From Phanerochaete sordida (lineage: Eukaryota; Basidiomycota; Agaricomycetes; Polyporales; Phanerochaetaceae), in contig BPQB01000062.1 of NCBI GenBank assembly GCA_019973155.2, positions 62,001 to 126,000 of the forward strand: DNA of 64,000 nt. The letters run 5' to 3'. Positions 19,885 through 31,921 of the stretch are shown here, piece after piece. The first letter of the stretch is position 1. Every line of letters starts with the position of its first letter. The notes below the pieces were generated by a model. The model saw only the letters and a list, made by a program, of their open reading frames with translations. It searched no databases and was not told the origin of the DNA. The position numbers and the translations under genes were made by a program.

Positions 19885-22070
19885 CTAGCGTGATATCGCG
19901 CCGTTCCGGAGCGGGCTGTGCACGCGCGGGCTCGCGGGCACCGACGCGGACGACGCAATGGTGGTGATCGTGACGCCGTTCGCGCGCGCGGGTATCGCGG
20001 GCGGCTTGCGCCGGCGCGGGGGCGGTGCGGGCGCGGCCTTGCGCGGCTTCGGGAGGGGCGAGCTCGAGTGCGAAGATGGTGGGGATGGGATGGGTGTGTC
20101 GAGGGGGTCGGGCGGGTCGAGCTCCGTGGGCGAGAACGGCGAGATGCGGATCTCGGGGGCGTCGCGTGGCTCGGCCGTCAGCGGCGAGTCGTCGAGGATC
20201 GTGGGCCGCCGCTCGGACGGGACGACGACGTCCATCGAGCCTGGGCGCCGTCGTGAGAAGCTTGGGTCTACGGTGGTCGCGGTCGCCAGACGTGGCAGGC
20301 TGGCGGTGCTGTCGTTGCTGCCGAGCCGCACTATGTGCCGGCCCTTGTCCTTGAGCGAGTGCAGGTTCTCGTGGCTCCGGCTCGTCTTCAGCGTCGACCG
20401 GCTGCCCATCGTGTCTGCGACGGCGAGAAGGGTATGGCTGCCGCTCGCATGCATGTGTCCGGTCGCCGCCACGGCCGAGACCGAGTCGAGCCCTGGGCTC
20501 CGCAGCGAGTCTGTGCTGCTGACACTCTGCGTGTCGCTGAACGACGTGGCATGTGTTTTTGGCTTCGTCTTGCGGTACTGCACACACCATTCGCCTGATA
20601 GACACCGCAGCACCAGACGTTTCGTCGTCGTGTTGATGTCGCGGATGTTCTCGTGTTCAATCAGAGACTCCAGGACGTGCACGATCTGCGCGCGCTTATA
20701 TGGCATGGACCGGAGCTGAGTCTTGGTCAGGAGGGGATGCAGAACCCGCAGGTATGTATGTCGGAGCTGTCAACATGTTAGATCGCGGCATTTTTGTGAT
20801 GGTTTGGGAACGTACCGATTCATTCTCTTCATCAAGGTTCAGTATCTCCCGCAAAAACACATCGACCAGCACGCACAGGTCGTTCGTGTAGAAGAATTCT
20901 GCACAGCCCTTCGTCGTGAAGAGCAGGTACAGCAATTTCAACACCAAGAGCTGCATGACCAGGTCTTCTGACGTCCGGCCTGTGGGTGTGTAAGCGAACT
21001 GCGAGCAGGCGCATACAGGAGGAAACGCACCTGCGCGATTGAGCATGAAGATGAGGTTCTCGCCGAACGTCATGCAGGACCCGAGCCGCGCCATGAGCAC
21101 GCGGAGGACCCTGTTCTGGTCTTCCGGCTTCCCGTCGGGGATGGAGTCGGTCTTGGCGTGCCCGTGCGTATGCGGTGGGAGGGCAGCGACCATGAACTGC
21201 TCGTTGAGCGCCGTCTACTAGACATCCTCAATATGCACGGAGCTGGTAGACGCGAGCGGAGCGGAAGGACGCACGATGAGCTTGATGACGGCGTAGTTGA
21301 ACGTCTCGTCGTGCTGGTCGCGCGTCTGCTCGACAAGCTCGAAGAGGTACTCGATGAACGGGTCGTCGAACACGCGCAGGTCCGCCATCGACAGCTTCTG
21401 CACGCGGCAGACCTCGTACAGGAGCCGCACGGACAGGAGCTGCAGCTTCGCCTCGACGGGCACCGCGAGGCCTCTCGTGGAGACGCCCCCGTCGTCGAGC
21501 CCGAGGTCGAGATCGAGCCGGACGTGGTCCATGAGCAGCGGGATGATGGGCTGCCAGCGCTTCGTCGAGCGGAGGAAGCTGGCGTTGCGGCGCCCGTAGA
21601 CAAGCAGGATGTTGTAGAGCACCAGTTGGGTGTGCGGGTCCGTGCTCTGCGGGAGGGTCGCATCGCGCATCAGGCAGTGGAAACAGATGGGCGTACCGTT
21701 TGAGCGTCGTCAAGAAGCAGGTCGCACATACGTGCGGAGTGGAAGGTGAAGAGCTCCGAGCTCAGGAGCAGGTCGCAGGCGTGCTCGAGCTGGAGGGGCG
21801 TCTGGAGGTACTGCTCTGCACGCCGTTCGCTCGTCAGTTGCACGCGGGGAAAGGGCAAGGCACGCACCATGGTAGCACCCGCAGAAGGATATGAACCGCC
21901 GGAGTGCGGCGTCGAGCTGGTCGAGCGTCATGTCGCTGGGGAGGTGCAGCATGTCCTCGAGCTCTGTGGGCCGTGGTGAGCTCGTGCCGCCCAGCGTCCG
22001 CCCTCCGAGACGCACCGGACCAGAACTGCTGGGCATTCTCGATGATGTAGACGATGCCATTGACTTCCAT
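19885..22070 (-). CDS. Ldb17/Dip1-like SPIN90 family actin regulator
   Basis: Seven exons, 22070-22016, 21963-21868, 21815-21697, 21646-21275, 21214-21031, 20979-20816 and 20766-19885, sum to 1872 nt (623 aa). The Leu-rich SPIN90/Ldb17 domain spans most of the first 400 residues (LVLYNILLVYGRRNASFLR, LFELVEQTRDQHDETFNYAV, RVLMARLGSCMTFGENLIFM, LVMQLLVLKLLYLLFTT, TYLRVLHPLLTKTQLR, LRCLSGEWCVQYRKTK). A Ser-rich disordered tail ends with proline-rich SH3-ligand-like PAPPPRRRKPPAIPAR. Known members activate Arp2/3 to seed linear actin filaments at endocytic patches; that role is inferred by homology. Start at MEVNGIVYII; an upstream in-frame ATG at 22166 is less likely. Confidence 0.9.
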
Positions 22071-22314
22071 CGTCGTCGAGCTCGACGACGGCGTGCAGGG
22101 GGGTCTCAGCGACGTGGATGGTAGGAGGAAAGGGTGAAATGTTAGGCTAAGACCTTTGACGCCCATACTCCATTTACACGAGGTCGTCCCGATTAGGCAT
22201 CCGACGAAGGTCGCTCAGGCACCGAGAGACTCAGGGGAAGCAAGCAAATCTCATCAGGAAACGCAGCACGACCATATGCAAATTGAACGCTACTCTATCA
22301 TACGGATTCACAGA

Positions 22315-23891
22315 TCACTGGCAGAGCAAAGCGAGAGACAGGAGGCTGGCCAGGAGCCACGTCCAAGGCACAGCGCCCGCACGGGCCGAGCTCTGCACAG
22401 GCGTGACGCTAATCGACGTGGGCACTGTCGGCGAGCCGCTGGAGTCTGTGCTGGAGCTGCTCCCCACGTCCGCAGCGGCTGAGGCGGCGTGTTTAGCGAG
22501 TGCGCGGGCCGAGCGTCGGTACGGCTACTCACCGCTGGTGGGAGGCGCGGTAGCTATAGATGACGACACGGGCGGCGGCGTGGTGCCGTCCGGCGATCTA
22601 TGGGAAGCAGGTCAAGGTTGCAGGACGCTGGTGATATGAAGGGCTGGCGGCACTCACGGGCAGAAGGTCAGGGTGTAGTCTGCGTTCAGCCCAGAGTCAC
22701 ACGTCCAAAGCGCCGTGCCCGATGACTCATCGAATGCGTAGGCGTAGGCGTTGGGACAGTTCCACTCTGTTGTCCGTAAGTCAAGCACGACGCGCTAGGC
22801 CATAGGGAGACGGCTGACTGAAGAAGCTGTAGAACTCGACGCCAGACGACGGGCAGGCCGCGGCGGAGCCGAAGCTGCCCGAGCAGCAATTGGGTGAGTT
22901 CGCTGGAGCAAAGCCTATCAGGGCTTCGCGAACGCTTTGAAGCACAGGATTACGCACTCGGATCGCCGTCCAGGTCCGCAAAGCACGCGGACTTGCAGCC
23001 GACTGGGAAGCCGGTGCTATCGAAGGGGCCTTGGATCTGCTGGGGACCTGCCGCAGAATGAGTACGTCGGCAGACTGAGTGATTGATGCACACGTACAAA
23101 TGGGCCCCAGGTCGACGGTACAGTTCGCAGGAGGGCATCCCACGTTGTTCGTTATGCTCATGGGAAGGTCGTAACCATCTACCAGCGACACTGAAAGATA
23201 TTCAGCGTGGGACGCAATCGCCATTGGAGGCCGGTCCTACCATCGTAAAAGTCGCGGTTGCCATCTCCTTGCAAGGTCCACTCTGCGACAGTCGCGGGAG
23301 GCACACCCTGGATGCGTAATGAGAACTTCTCAGTTGTCAGAGACTCCGCACGCCCTCACCGTGCCTGTATGCGGGTCGCATAGCAGCCCTCCGTTACACC
23401 ATCCGGTTAAACAAGTTGGACCGGTCGTGGTTCCATTGAAATTGCAGTCTCTTCGTCCCTGGAGAGGAATGGACGATGTTAGAGCGCTTCCTGTTTGTCT
23501 TCACTTCGCGCACCCATATTCGTCCGGCCGTCCAGTTATCCGGAGCAGTGAATGTCACAGACGTGGAGGGATCCGCTTGCCACCTACACAAGCGTGAAGA
23601 CAGTCCGGAACAGTCTGTAATAGCCGCTTACATACCCTGTTGGAAAGTTTGGCACAGCCGTACCCGCTGTTAGGTCGGTGAACATCTGGATGTATCCGTG
23701 TGAACAGGATGCTGAATACCAGCACAGCAACACGTACCGCGGGCCTAACAAGGTGGTCAGCTGAGGCACAGCTTCAAGAGCCAGCAGACGCACCATATCG
23801 TAAACGGACAAGCGTTCACCACCGTGAACGTCCGCGCCTCGCAGACTGCGCACGCCGCGGCAAATACAAGCGCTGCCCTCGCACTCAACAT
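22315..23891 (-). CDS. GPI-anchored thaumatin-like protein
   Basis: Twelve exons: 23891-23794, 23744-23738 (7 nt), 23685-23636, 23583-23514, 23458-23360, 23307-23241, 23190-23098, 23047-22958, 22902-22819, 22766-22658, 22597-22533, 22478-22315. They sum to 996 nt (331 aa). Signal peptide (MLSARAALVFAAACAVCEA), then thaumatin blocks FTVVNACPFTIWPA, GRIWGRRDCNF, CNGGLLCDPHTG, PPATVAEWTL, VDGYDLPMSI, CTVDLG, FPVGCKSACFADLDGD, NSPNCCSGSFGS, VEFYSFFK and NAYAYAFDESSGTALWTC. After YTLTFC, two more exons add a Ser/Thr/Pro linker and a hydrophobic C-terminus (WTWLLASLLSLALLCQ), a GPI-anchor signal. Thaumatin-like proteins bind or cleave beta-1,3-glucan; this one is probably wall- or membrane-anchored. 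Confidence 0.92.
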
Positions 23892-24380
23892 GGCATCCAA
23901 GCCCTACAGGGTATCCTCAGCGTGGGCCGTGGTGGTGGTACGAGCGGAAGAGAGCAGCCAGCGGGCGCGTGCGCAGCATGAGAAGATGTATTATGGGATG
24001 CCGTTCGCGAGGATTTGGAGTGGCGGTTCACGGGAGAGCCGCGGCTTAGACGCCACAACGTGTTCGGGGAGCCGGCGCGGACGTTTCGTGATCCGTCCTC
24101 CACGTGCGCCGCAGCGGCCGTCGCGTCGACGCGCGTGTTTGACGCGTCGCGGACTGCGGGAGCGGGCGGTGACAAGGGGAAGGCGACATGAGGGGGATGA
24201 AGGAATATTTTGTCTATTGTGTACAAAAAGGCGATAAATATCGTGAAAAGGAGCGTATACAGGCGTTGGTTTACACCAGGGGTATCATACAATGAGGATA
24301 TTACAGTCCCAAAGTCCCAAAAGAGCGTGAACGTAAGAAATAAAGAGCGTGGACAAGTCTCAATAATACAACTTTGCCTC
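23892..24380. other. Intergenic, no gene seen
   Basis: Upstream of the thaumatin-like gene and downstream of the next minus-strand gene. No coding signal. Confidence 0.5.
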
Positions 24381-25485
24381 TCATACTTGTCCGTGGTCCG
24401 ATGTGTCCATTCCCCAAGCACTCGGATTGTTCGCAGGCGTCGAAATCGATAGTCTCGGAGGCCGTTTTCGTGTGGTAGACCTCGAGCGTCCCGTGTCAGG
24501 CGATGCCCTCGGTGCGTCAGGCGACGGGCTGCGTCGATGATGCAGCGGCGACGTCGGATCCCAATCATCCTGCTCCTCCGCGCCGCCCCACCCGCCCGTG
24601 ACAAGCGGGCTCCCGCGCGGCACCGCAGGCTGCGCCGCGGGCATCGTGATGTGCACGACCTCGTCCGCCGCGGGCGGGGGCAGCGGGCGGTGCACGGGGC
24701 GGTACGTTCCCGCGCTGCGCGACGACGAGATGCTGAGCGAGCGGAAGCGCCCCGAGAGCGGGACCTCGTCGTGCGTGTATGCGTTCGTCGAGATCACGGA
24801 CGAGCCCTGCAGGCCCGACGCGAGGAGCGACATCTGGCTCGAGAGACGCGTGTCGCCCGCGTCGTGCGCGACGAAGCTCGCGACGCGCGGCGCGGGCTTG
24901 TACGTGAGGTCTGCGTGGCGCACAGTCAGCGCGGTTTGGTGGGAAGGGGAGGGGACCTACCGGCGAGGCGCTGCAGACGGCGGCGCTTCCGTTGTTGGCG
25001 GATGAATATGAGGGAGATGACCAGGAGGACGGCGACGGAGGCGACGACGGCAGCGATGATCACCGTTTGGTGGTTTGTTCCAGCCTTCCTGGGCGGAGAC
25101 TGGGATGCAGGCGCTGTGGGTGATGATGTGGGTGGAGGCCGTGTGTCCGTGGCATTCGTCGTGGAGGAAGCTGATGAAAGAGTGGACGTGTTCGCCTGGG
25201 TCTGACTCCCAGTGCTCACAACAGAACTAGAGGACGATGACTGAAACAAAATGAGCAGGCGTGGCGCGCACCGAGAAGTCGCATCGCACCTCGTTATACT
25301 GCCGGGCACCCACAACGAGGGGAGTCTATCGCAGCGCAGCCGTCAGCTCCGGCCTCACAATAAAATAACGCGCTGCGCACCGGCACCACGACACTCGCGA
25401 AACTCGACACAGCAGGACCGCCGCCCAGCACGAACCCAGCGGGGACCCCGGCGCCGGTGCCAGCCTGCGCGAAAGCGGACGGCAT
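24381..25485 (-). CDS. Single-pass Ser/Thr-rich membrane protein without PPxY
   Basis: Exons 25485-25300, 25240-24961 and 24910-24381, 331 aa. N-terminal region with a small Cys cluster (FYCEAGADGCAAI...CGC), then a Ser/Thr/Pro stretch, one TM helix (VIIAAVVASVAVLLVISLIF), a basic stop-transfer (RQQRKRRR) and a long disordered tail rich in Ser/Pro. General design resembles fungal Mid2/SKG6-like wall-sensor proteins, but the tail has neither the EEDGG block nor a PPxY, so it is not a clear member of the PPxY family. No classical signal peptide; an upstream coding exon is possible. The first donor (GCA|GTATAA) is forced by an in-frame TAA just after it. Confidence 0.7.
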
Positions 25486-25501
25486 GGTGGTAGTCTCGTT
25501 C

Positions 25502-25608
25502 CCAGACGTTCGATCCCCACCTGAACCAAACTCCGACAGGACCAGCCTGTCGGGAACCTAATCGGGTCTACAACCCGTGAAAGGTTCAGTTGGGGATCGA
25601 ACGTCTGG
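25502..25608. repeat. 26-bp inverted repeat forming a branched hairpin
   Basis: Arms 25502-25527 and 25583-25608 pair at 25 of 26 positions. The 55-nt loop holds two smaller palindromes: CGACAGG...CCTGTCG and CGGGT...ACCCG. The arms contain GTTCGATCC, a tRNA B-box-like word, but no complete cloverleaf is present. Confidence 0.6.
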
Positions 25609-26396
25609 TGAGTTTGAACCGCGCGGGTGTGGGTCATCCCCCACGTGGCCTCGTCGCGTACTACTTTCCCGGCCAGACGCCTGCTCCTTCCCCGCGCATA
25701 CCACCATAGTCCGTCTCCTCCACCCTCCCTATCTATGCCACACCGCGCCTAGCTAGCTCTATTCACCGAGCGGCCGCCAGCAGACGCGTTCTCCTCTCCA
25801 CCATGGTCGCAATCCTCGCAGACAGCTAGCAGACAGCAACCAATACTGCGACTTGCGTCAAGCTCTGCATGACACGCGTTCCGCGAAGGCTGCGGAGCGC
25901 GACAGCCTTCTAACTATCGCGTAAAGCGTGGCGTACATCCTCAGATCTCGCAAGAAGGCCGGTTAGGAAGGGCGGCGACAATGGCCTTCAAGTGCGTAGC
26001 TGGAGTTATGCATATATGCGCCCATCTGACAGGCTGCCCACCAGTGCGCCTGAAGCCGTCATTGAGCAGGCAGTATCTCGAAAGGTAAGCTCTCGATTGC
26101 TCCCCCGAAGATCTCCGCCATCTCACGGTCCTAGTCATCGTGTATAGAGCTCAGTTCACGCAGCGTCCCTCCCCCGCCAGGAGCCGCGGTGACGCGGTCC
26201 TATGCCTCAGTCCGAAGCTTCAGCCCCATATTTAAGCCAACATTATCATATTGTACAACTATATACATGTTCTCAATGGAATGGCAGTGCACTCTTATCC
26301 ATGGCGACGGGAGGAGGGTGCGAGAGTAGGGCAGCAGCGAGCTGAGCGTCGGCACGTGGGGATGACCCACACCCGCACGGTTCAATTTCACCAGAC
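25603..26396. repeat. Long inverted repeat enclosing about 0.8 kb
   Basis: Arms 25603-25647 and 26353-26396 pair over about 44 bp with three mismatches and one indel (shared core GCGGGTGTGGGTCATCCCC). The left arm overlaps the hairpin at 25502-25608. The interior has no convincing coding content. It could be a non-autonomous element; no target duplication was identified. Confidence 0.55.
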
Positions 26397-29100
26397 TTTG
26401 TAGCGCAGGTAGGGCTTCGCCATATTAAATCTCCGCCGATGCCCGCACCGGCAGCATTGATCGCAGATCAACTCCGCAAGGAGGCTGCCGTGGATGCGCT
26501 CGCAAAGGCAGGGAACGAGACTACATGGTGGATACGCGAGCGGCTGGCGCGATGCACGCCCGCTTATATGCGCCGCGCGCGGGACGCATCTCTGACCGTT
26601 GCCAAGCGTGCCGCAGTGCATAATCAGATATCTACACAGATATTTGTGTACATTGTGTCGGTGGGAAGGGCTCGTAATGGGGGAGCGAAAGATGGGCTGA
26701 TGCGCATCGCAGATGCGGGCCCGGAATGGCACTTGGGGCGGCGCGCTGGGTGGGTGTATACGCGTGCGAAGGTGATGCGTGATGGCGCGGGTGACCTGAC
26801 GGAGGCGGTGCGCGGGCGACGGACGGGTGTATTGCGCTTTCGTGCGTGTGTGGTCTTCACAGCGACGGCCGAGGGCTTGATGTGGCGACATGGACTCCAT
26901 CAGTCAATGCAAGGCGGTGCTGCTGGGGAGAGGACAGCGCGGCGGGTCTGGCACGGAATGATTTAATGATTGACTGATCATCTGCGTCGTTATTGTAAGG
27001 CGTGCGTACCCAGGAAACGCGCATGTCTACAGGGGGGTTGAGAAGGATGTCAGGCCGAGGCCTTACCACCCGCGCAACCGTGCCACGTCGGTAGGCCGGT
27101 AAACTGTGGATTGTGGCAACATTAGCCCATAGCCGTGCTCAGGGAAGGCGCAGGCCGGGGTGAGACCGTCGATGGTGCGAGTATATGAACGCAGTAGGCG
27201 GCGGGCTCCGCACCTGATAGCCTATCTTTTCGCCACCTACCCACCGGGGATATATGAGTTCTCTCACACGCTCGCCCCTGCCCACCGCGTCCCATAGCCA
27301 GCCATGTATCACAGCGAACCGCCAGGGCCAACGAGATTGACGTTATATCGCAGCATTTGGGCTGCGACCTGGCAGGGTGGAGCACAGCAATATCAATCTC
27401 GCTCGCAGAAGGCTAAAGCCTATCGTCCCGCCGGCCACGATGGCATGTGTTTTGAACCTAGACGACTGTTAGCGTTCGAGAGTGCTTGAACCTTGCGGGG
27501 GCTCACGTGGGTGGCAGCATTGTGGCGCTGCAGCCCCGTTGATCGTGGCTGACAATTAGGGCGTCCACGAGGCGAGAAGCAAGCCGTGCGTACGAGCATC
27601 TTCTAGAGGATGATGAGATGGCAGGCCTACAGCGTACAGGTGCGGGCGCGGCGACCTCTGGTGCTGCACTGGGCCTGCGTACAGCCCGTGACGCGTGGCG
27701 GCCTGCCTGCACGCGCGGAGTGTCTAGGAAGCAGGGTCCGCTATCCCGGGAACCGAATGAGCGGACGAAGAAGTAGGAGGTTACGTTCGGCGTGGACGCT
27801 TTGCTTGCATTAGACGGAACACGTCGTTCAAGGAGTCCTAGGCGAAGCTTCTGGAGGGTGTTCCGTCAGCCAGAGCATTCATAGATAACCTAAACATACG
27901 TACTGAATGGAGAATACGTCGGCCGTCCTGACGTGCCGTTAGTTCAAGACCCTGTGCCGGACGTCTGCCAGACGCTCTCGCGAGCATTTAGTCCAGAGTG
28001 GCATCGGGGGCCGACTACGCGCCCTCCTATGGGCGCTCAGCGCTCCACATGTTGAAGATCGCAGGTGAACGCGGTGCCTTCTAATGAGCTCGCACAGCAC
28101 AGCTGGAGAGGGGAACGCGCATTCATTTGCTAGTATGAGATGCCGGGACATCGATTGGACTATGCACAAGCGTAGGTACACACGGTTGACACGTGCTGGT
28201 TCGAGACGGCTGCGCGCTACACGTCCTGGAAATCCATGCTGTGGCCGGGACGCGCGCGGGCCTCCTGCCGCCAAAGCGTGCGTTCTGACCGACGCCGGTA
28301 AGTTTCGATGCGCAGCACGAAGCATAGAAACCGACCTAATCTCGTTGGTGTCGCTCGGCCCCGTCGGCGAGTGCGAGCGACACCGCAGCACGCGCCGCGG
28401 GAGTGCGAGCCGTCGAAGGACTCAAATCGCAACGCGTGCGGGAAGACGCCGTAGATCGCGTCCGCCGGGGTCGTGCGCGCGCAGGGGCGTGGGGGCAGGC
28501 CAAGCGACGGGGCAGTGACGCGGGAGCGCTGCACCGCCTCTCCGAGTTCTGCGCGACAGCTGCGTGGCCCTGCGCGTATTAAAGCAGGCCTGTCGTGTTC
28601 GCGGGTTGTCCATAGCCAGCCCGCGACGGCTCTTGTTCTGCCTCTGCACTTGTCTCCCGCCTCCTTGTCGAACGCTTCACAGGACACCCATGGGCGCGCA
28701 GGTCAGCCGGCAGCGCCGCAGCTGCAGGTCGGAGGGAGAACAAGGGCGTCGCGAGCCTGGCCTCGGGCGGGCGTCGACGTCGTCGCAACCAGGGGCGGCG
28801 CGCGGGGGCGCATATCAGCCGCGGGGCCCGGTTCCGTCCGCAGCGTCGACGGCGATGACGGCCGGGGCGATGAGGGCGACGAGCGAACCAGCACGGAGAG
28901 AGATGGCGGTGGGACAGCCTCCCCCGCAGCCGCCGCCGGCTAGCGAACATGCGTCGGGATTGGCCGAGCAGGTGAGATTGATGTCATTGCCATTTCGGGG
29001 GATCTCCTGTGCAGCCTGCTTGGGCTGCACCGACTTTTGTATTTAACCTCGACTTCGACGCTCACCTTCTCCTCTTACCACCACCTCCTTCCCCACGCAA
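26397..29100. other. Gene-poor region, no supported gene
   Basis: About 2.7 kb before the CaMK gene. Several long overlapping frames on both strands reflect high GC. None has a plausible start, intron pattern or family motif. Its right end presumably holds the CaMK promoter and 5' UTR. Confidence 0.4.
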
Positions 29101-29130
29101 CCCGTCCAGCAGTCGCCCTACGCGAACGAC

Positions 29131-29764
29131 ATGCCTGCTCCCGCGACCGTTCCGTGCCAGGTACGTCTTCGTCGCCGGCTCATCTCTGGCCATCGCGAAT
29201 GTAGCTCAAAGTGATCCGCCAACAGTACCGCACAGGCAAGACTCTTGGCAGCGGCACCTACGCAATCGTCAAGGAGGCCGTACATATCAAGACTGGACAG
29301 TACTATGCGTGCAAGGTCATCAACAAGAAGCTCATGGAGGGCCGGGAGTACATGGTGCGTCGCGCTCTGCTGCGCCACGCATCGCACTTTGGCGTCGTGG
29401 TCCAGGCGAAGCCGGATTTCTGACAATCTCTTAGGTCCGCAATGAGATTGCTGTCTTGAAGCGTGTGTCCAAAGGGCACACAAACATCGTCACTCTCCAC
29501 GACTACTTCGAAGTCAGATTTCGCGATATCCGCGTCCTCGCCATCCCTGACGTCGCGTTTTCCGCAGACCGCACACAACCTCTACCTCGTCTTCGATCTC
29601 TGCACCGGCGGCGAGCTCTTCGACCGGATATGCGCCAAGGGCAACTACTACGAGGCGTGCGTCGCCCGTCCAATCGCGATGTCCAGATAGCTCACGCGCC
29701 CATCACAGCGATGCCGCCGACCTCGTGCGCACCATCATGAAGGCCGTCAAGTACATCCACGACT

Positions 29765-29799
<35 letters not shown>

Positions 29800-30690
29800 C
29801 TCATCTTCCGCACCAAGCGCGAGGACGCCGACATCATGATTGCCGACTTTGGCCTCTCGCGCGTGCTCGACGAGGAGAAGCTGTCGCTGCTGACCGAGAT
29901 TTGTGGTACACCTGGCGTGCGTCCCCTTTCGTCTCCCAGCGAAGTTTTCGGCTGACAGCGCGCCAGTACATGGCGCCTGAAATCTTCAAGAAGAGTGAGT
30001 CGCGCGCTCTTGAACGCTCGCACGCCCGCTAACAAGGCCACAGCTGGACACGGAAAGCCAGTCGACGTCTGGGCAATGGGCGTCATCACCTACTTCCTCC
30101 TCTGCGGCTACACGCCATTCGACCGCGACACACAGCAGCAGGAGATGGAGGCGATCATCGCGGGCGACTACAAGTTCGAGCCCGAGGAGTACTGGGCGAA
30201 CGTATCCGACACCGCCAAGGACTTCGTGCGCGAGTGCCTCACGATCGACCCCGCGTCGCGCCCGACCGCCGAGGAGGCGCTCAAGCACCGCTGGCTCGCG
30301 AGCACCGAGCCGCACGGCGTGCAGGACGCGAGCGGGAACATGGCGAACCTCCTCCCGCAGATGCAGAAGGCGTTCGACGCCCGCAAGACCTTCCGCAAGG
30401 CCGTCTTCTCGATGATGGCCATGAAGCGCATGAGCACGCTCGCCGGCGGCGGCCTCTCGGCGAGCGCGCGCGCGCTCGGGAAGGACATCGAGCAGTACAA
30501 GGAGGAGTCCGAGAAGGTGCGTCGCCCGTGTGTGCATCCCGGAGCGCGCCGCTGACTGTATGCGCAGGAAAACATCGAGGAGGGCCGCGCGGTCGTGCAC
30601 TACCAGGACACAGACAACCACGAGCCGAGCCCGCCGCTCGAGAACCAAATCGCGAACTTGAGCGTCGAGCAGGGCAAGTCCGATTCATAA
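29131..30690 (+). CDS. Calcium/calmodulin-dependent protein kinase (CaMK)
   Basis: Eight exons, 29131-29160, 29205-29354, 29435-29512, 29568-29656, 29709-29916, 29967-29994, 30044-30516 and 30568-30690, give 392 aa. Ser/Thr kinase domain: glycine loop LGSGTYAIVKE, VAIK-type lysine in YACKVINKK, ELFDRI, catalytic HRDLKPENLI, DFGLSRVL, activation segment CGTPGYMAPEIFKK, VDVWAMGVITYFLLCGYTPF, and a HRWLAS end. A C-terminal regulatory helix (FDARKTFRKAVFSMMAMKRM) looks like an autoinhibitory/calmodulin-binding segment. Length and order match fungal CMK1/CmkA-type enzymes, which relay calcium signals in stress and cell-cycle control; that role is by homology. Confidence 0.95.
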
Positions 30691-31839
30691 ACAGAAGCTC
30701 CGAGATTGCTGCACGGACTGGGAAAGGCTTTGTGGGTCGACACGTGGATTGGCTAATATGCGCTGCAGAATCTAATGTACAACTATCTTTCTCCGTCCTG
30801 GACACTTGTCGGTGGTTCTGGAATGACGTTTATTGGGTTAGCACCTCCATGTCTATCTGAGGATTCGCTCGTGTTCCGTAGCTCCGATACCACAGACGAC
30901 GTTCTGTTCGGCGGCTCGCTAACCCTAACGAGGTCTGGGGTCGGCACCGGCTTCTGTTTGCAGCCAGCTGTCACTTCTGCGGGATCCTCACGGTTTTGAG
31001 CGGGCTTTGGGCGGACGTGAGTGGAAGATGACGGCAGGGGACGTCCAAAAGAGGTAGGCGGAGGCTTTAGAAAGTAACAGAGACAAACACAGCATAGGCG
31101 GCCCTCGCGGGTCGGTCCTCGCCGTCCACTCGCCGTCGTCACCGACGCTGCCCATCTCGACCATGCTCACTATATGCGGCCCGTTCGTCAACAAGCCACG
31201 ACACCTACCTGCCAAGGCCATATCAAAGTCGCCCCGAATGTCGGAGTATCGAGGACGACAAGTCCGATGCCTGGGCCGTCCTCGAGTCCCCTTCCGGCCC
31301 GGCAGATGTCTTGATTGCAGCCGACCCAGCGCTGCATGTCGAGCGAGGACATCAGCGCGCATGTGCAGCAGAAGCTGTGCAAACATCGCCGGCGTCGGAG
31401 CGCCACGACGGCGCAGGCCGCTCGAGGTGTGTCCCGCTTTGCGCGCGCCCCGCTCACGCAGCTCACCCGGTGTGTCCACTTAGCCCGCTGTTGATGCTGC
31501 AGGTGGTGAGGACGGTGTTGAGCCTCAGCACTCGGTAGTCAAATCGAACGCCAGGCCACATGCGATCTCGACTTGCGGAGAGCCTCCCGCCTGCGCCGCA
31601 CGCATCAGTCTGCAGGGGAATCAAGGGCGGGCGGACGCCGCCCTACTCTATGCAAGCGTGCGCTCGCGTGACTGAGGCTTGCCCTCGGCACTGTGCGCGC
31701 ATCGTCCTGGAGGCCTTGGCAGCGCTGTCGGCGGGCGTGCTCGGGCGGAGAGGCGGGCATCGCGGTCGACTGGGCTGCTGCAGCACATGGACCGGCAAAA
31801 TACGGGCAAGTCAAAAGGCTAAACTGCGAGCAGGAGACG
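30691..31839. other. Intergenic, no gene seen
   Basis: Spacer of about 1.1 kb between CaMK and the small secreted protein gene. Only overlapping GC-driven frames. Confidence 0.45.
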
Positions 31840-31847
31840 TATAAAAG
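31840..31847 (+). promoter_or_regulatory. TATA box of the small secreted protein gene
   Basis: TATAAAAG lies 82 nt upstream of the ATG at 31922, followed by a pyrimidine-rich stretch. Confidence 0.6.
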
Positions 31848-31921
31848 CGAGAAAAAGCGTGCTGGTCTGGTCAGTGCTCTCAGCTCTCTCATTGCCCCAT
31901 CCTCCTCACCTCACTCCAGCC

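Noticed and set aside
24381..25485. Membership of this single-pass protein in the PPxY family
   Set aside because: It has the same general layout but no PPxY, EEDGG or RRRAVD blocks.
25420..25620. tRNA-like gene suggested by GTTCGATCC and a CGGG-TTGTAGA-CCCG stem-loop (GTA anticodon-like)
   Set aside because: No acceptor stem, D arm or correct spacing; the motifs sit in an inverted repeat and cannot form one cloverleaf.
26439..26966. Possible retrotransposon RNase H piece (IADQLRKEAAVDALAKAGNE)
   Set aside because: Only one short motif-like stretch; no catalytic DEDD context and no reverse transcriptase nearby.
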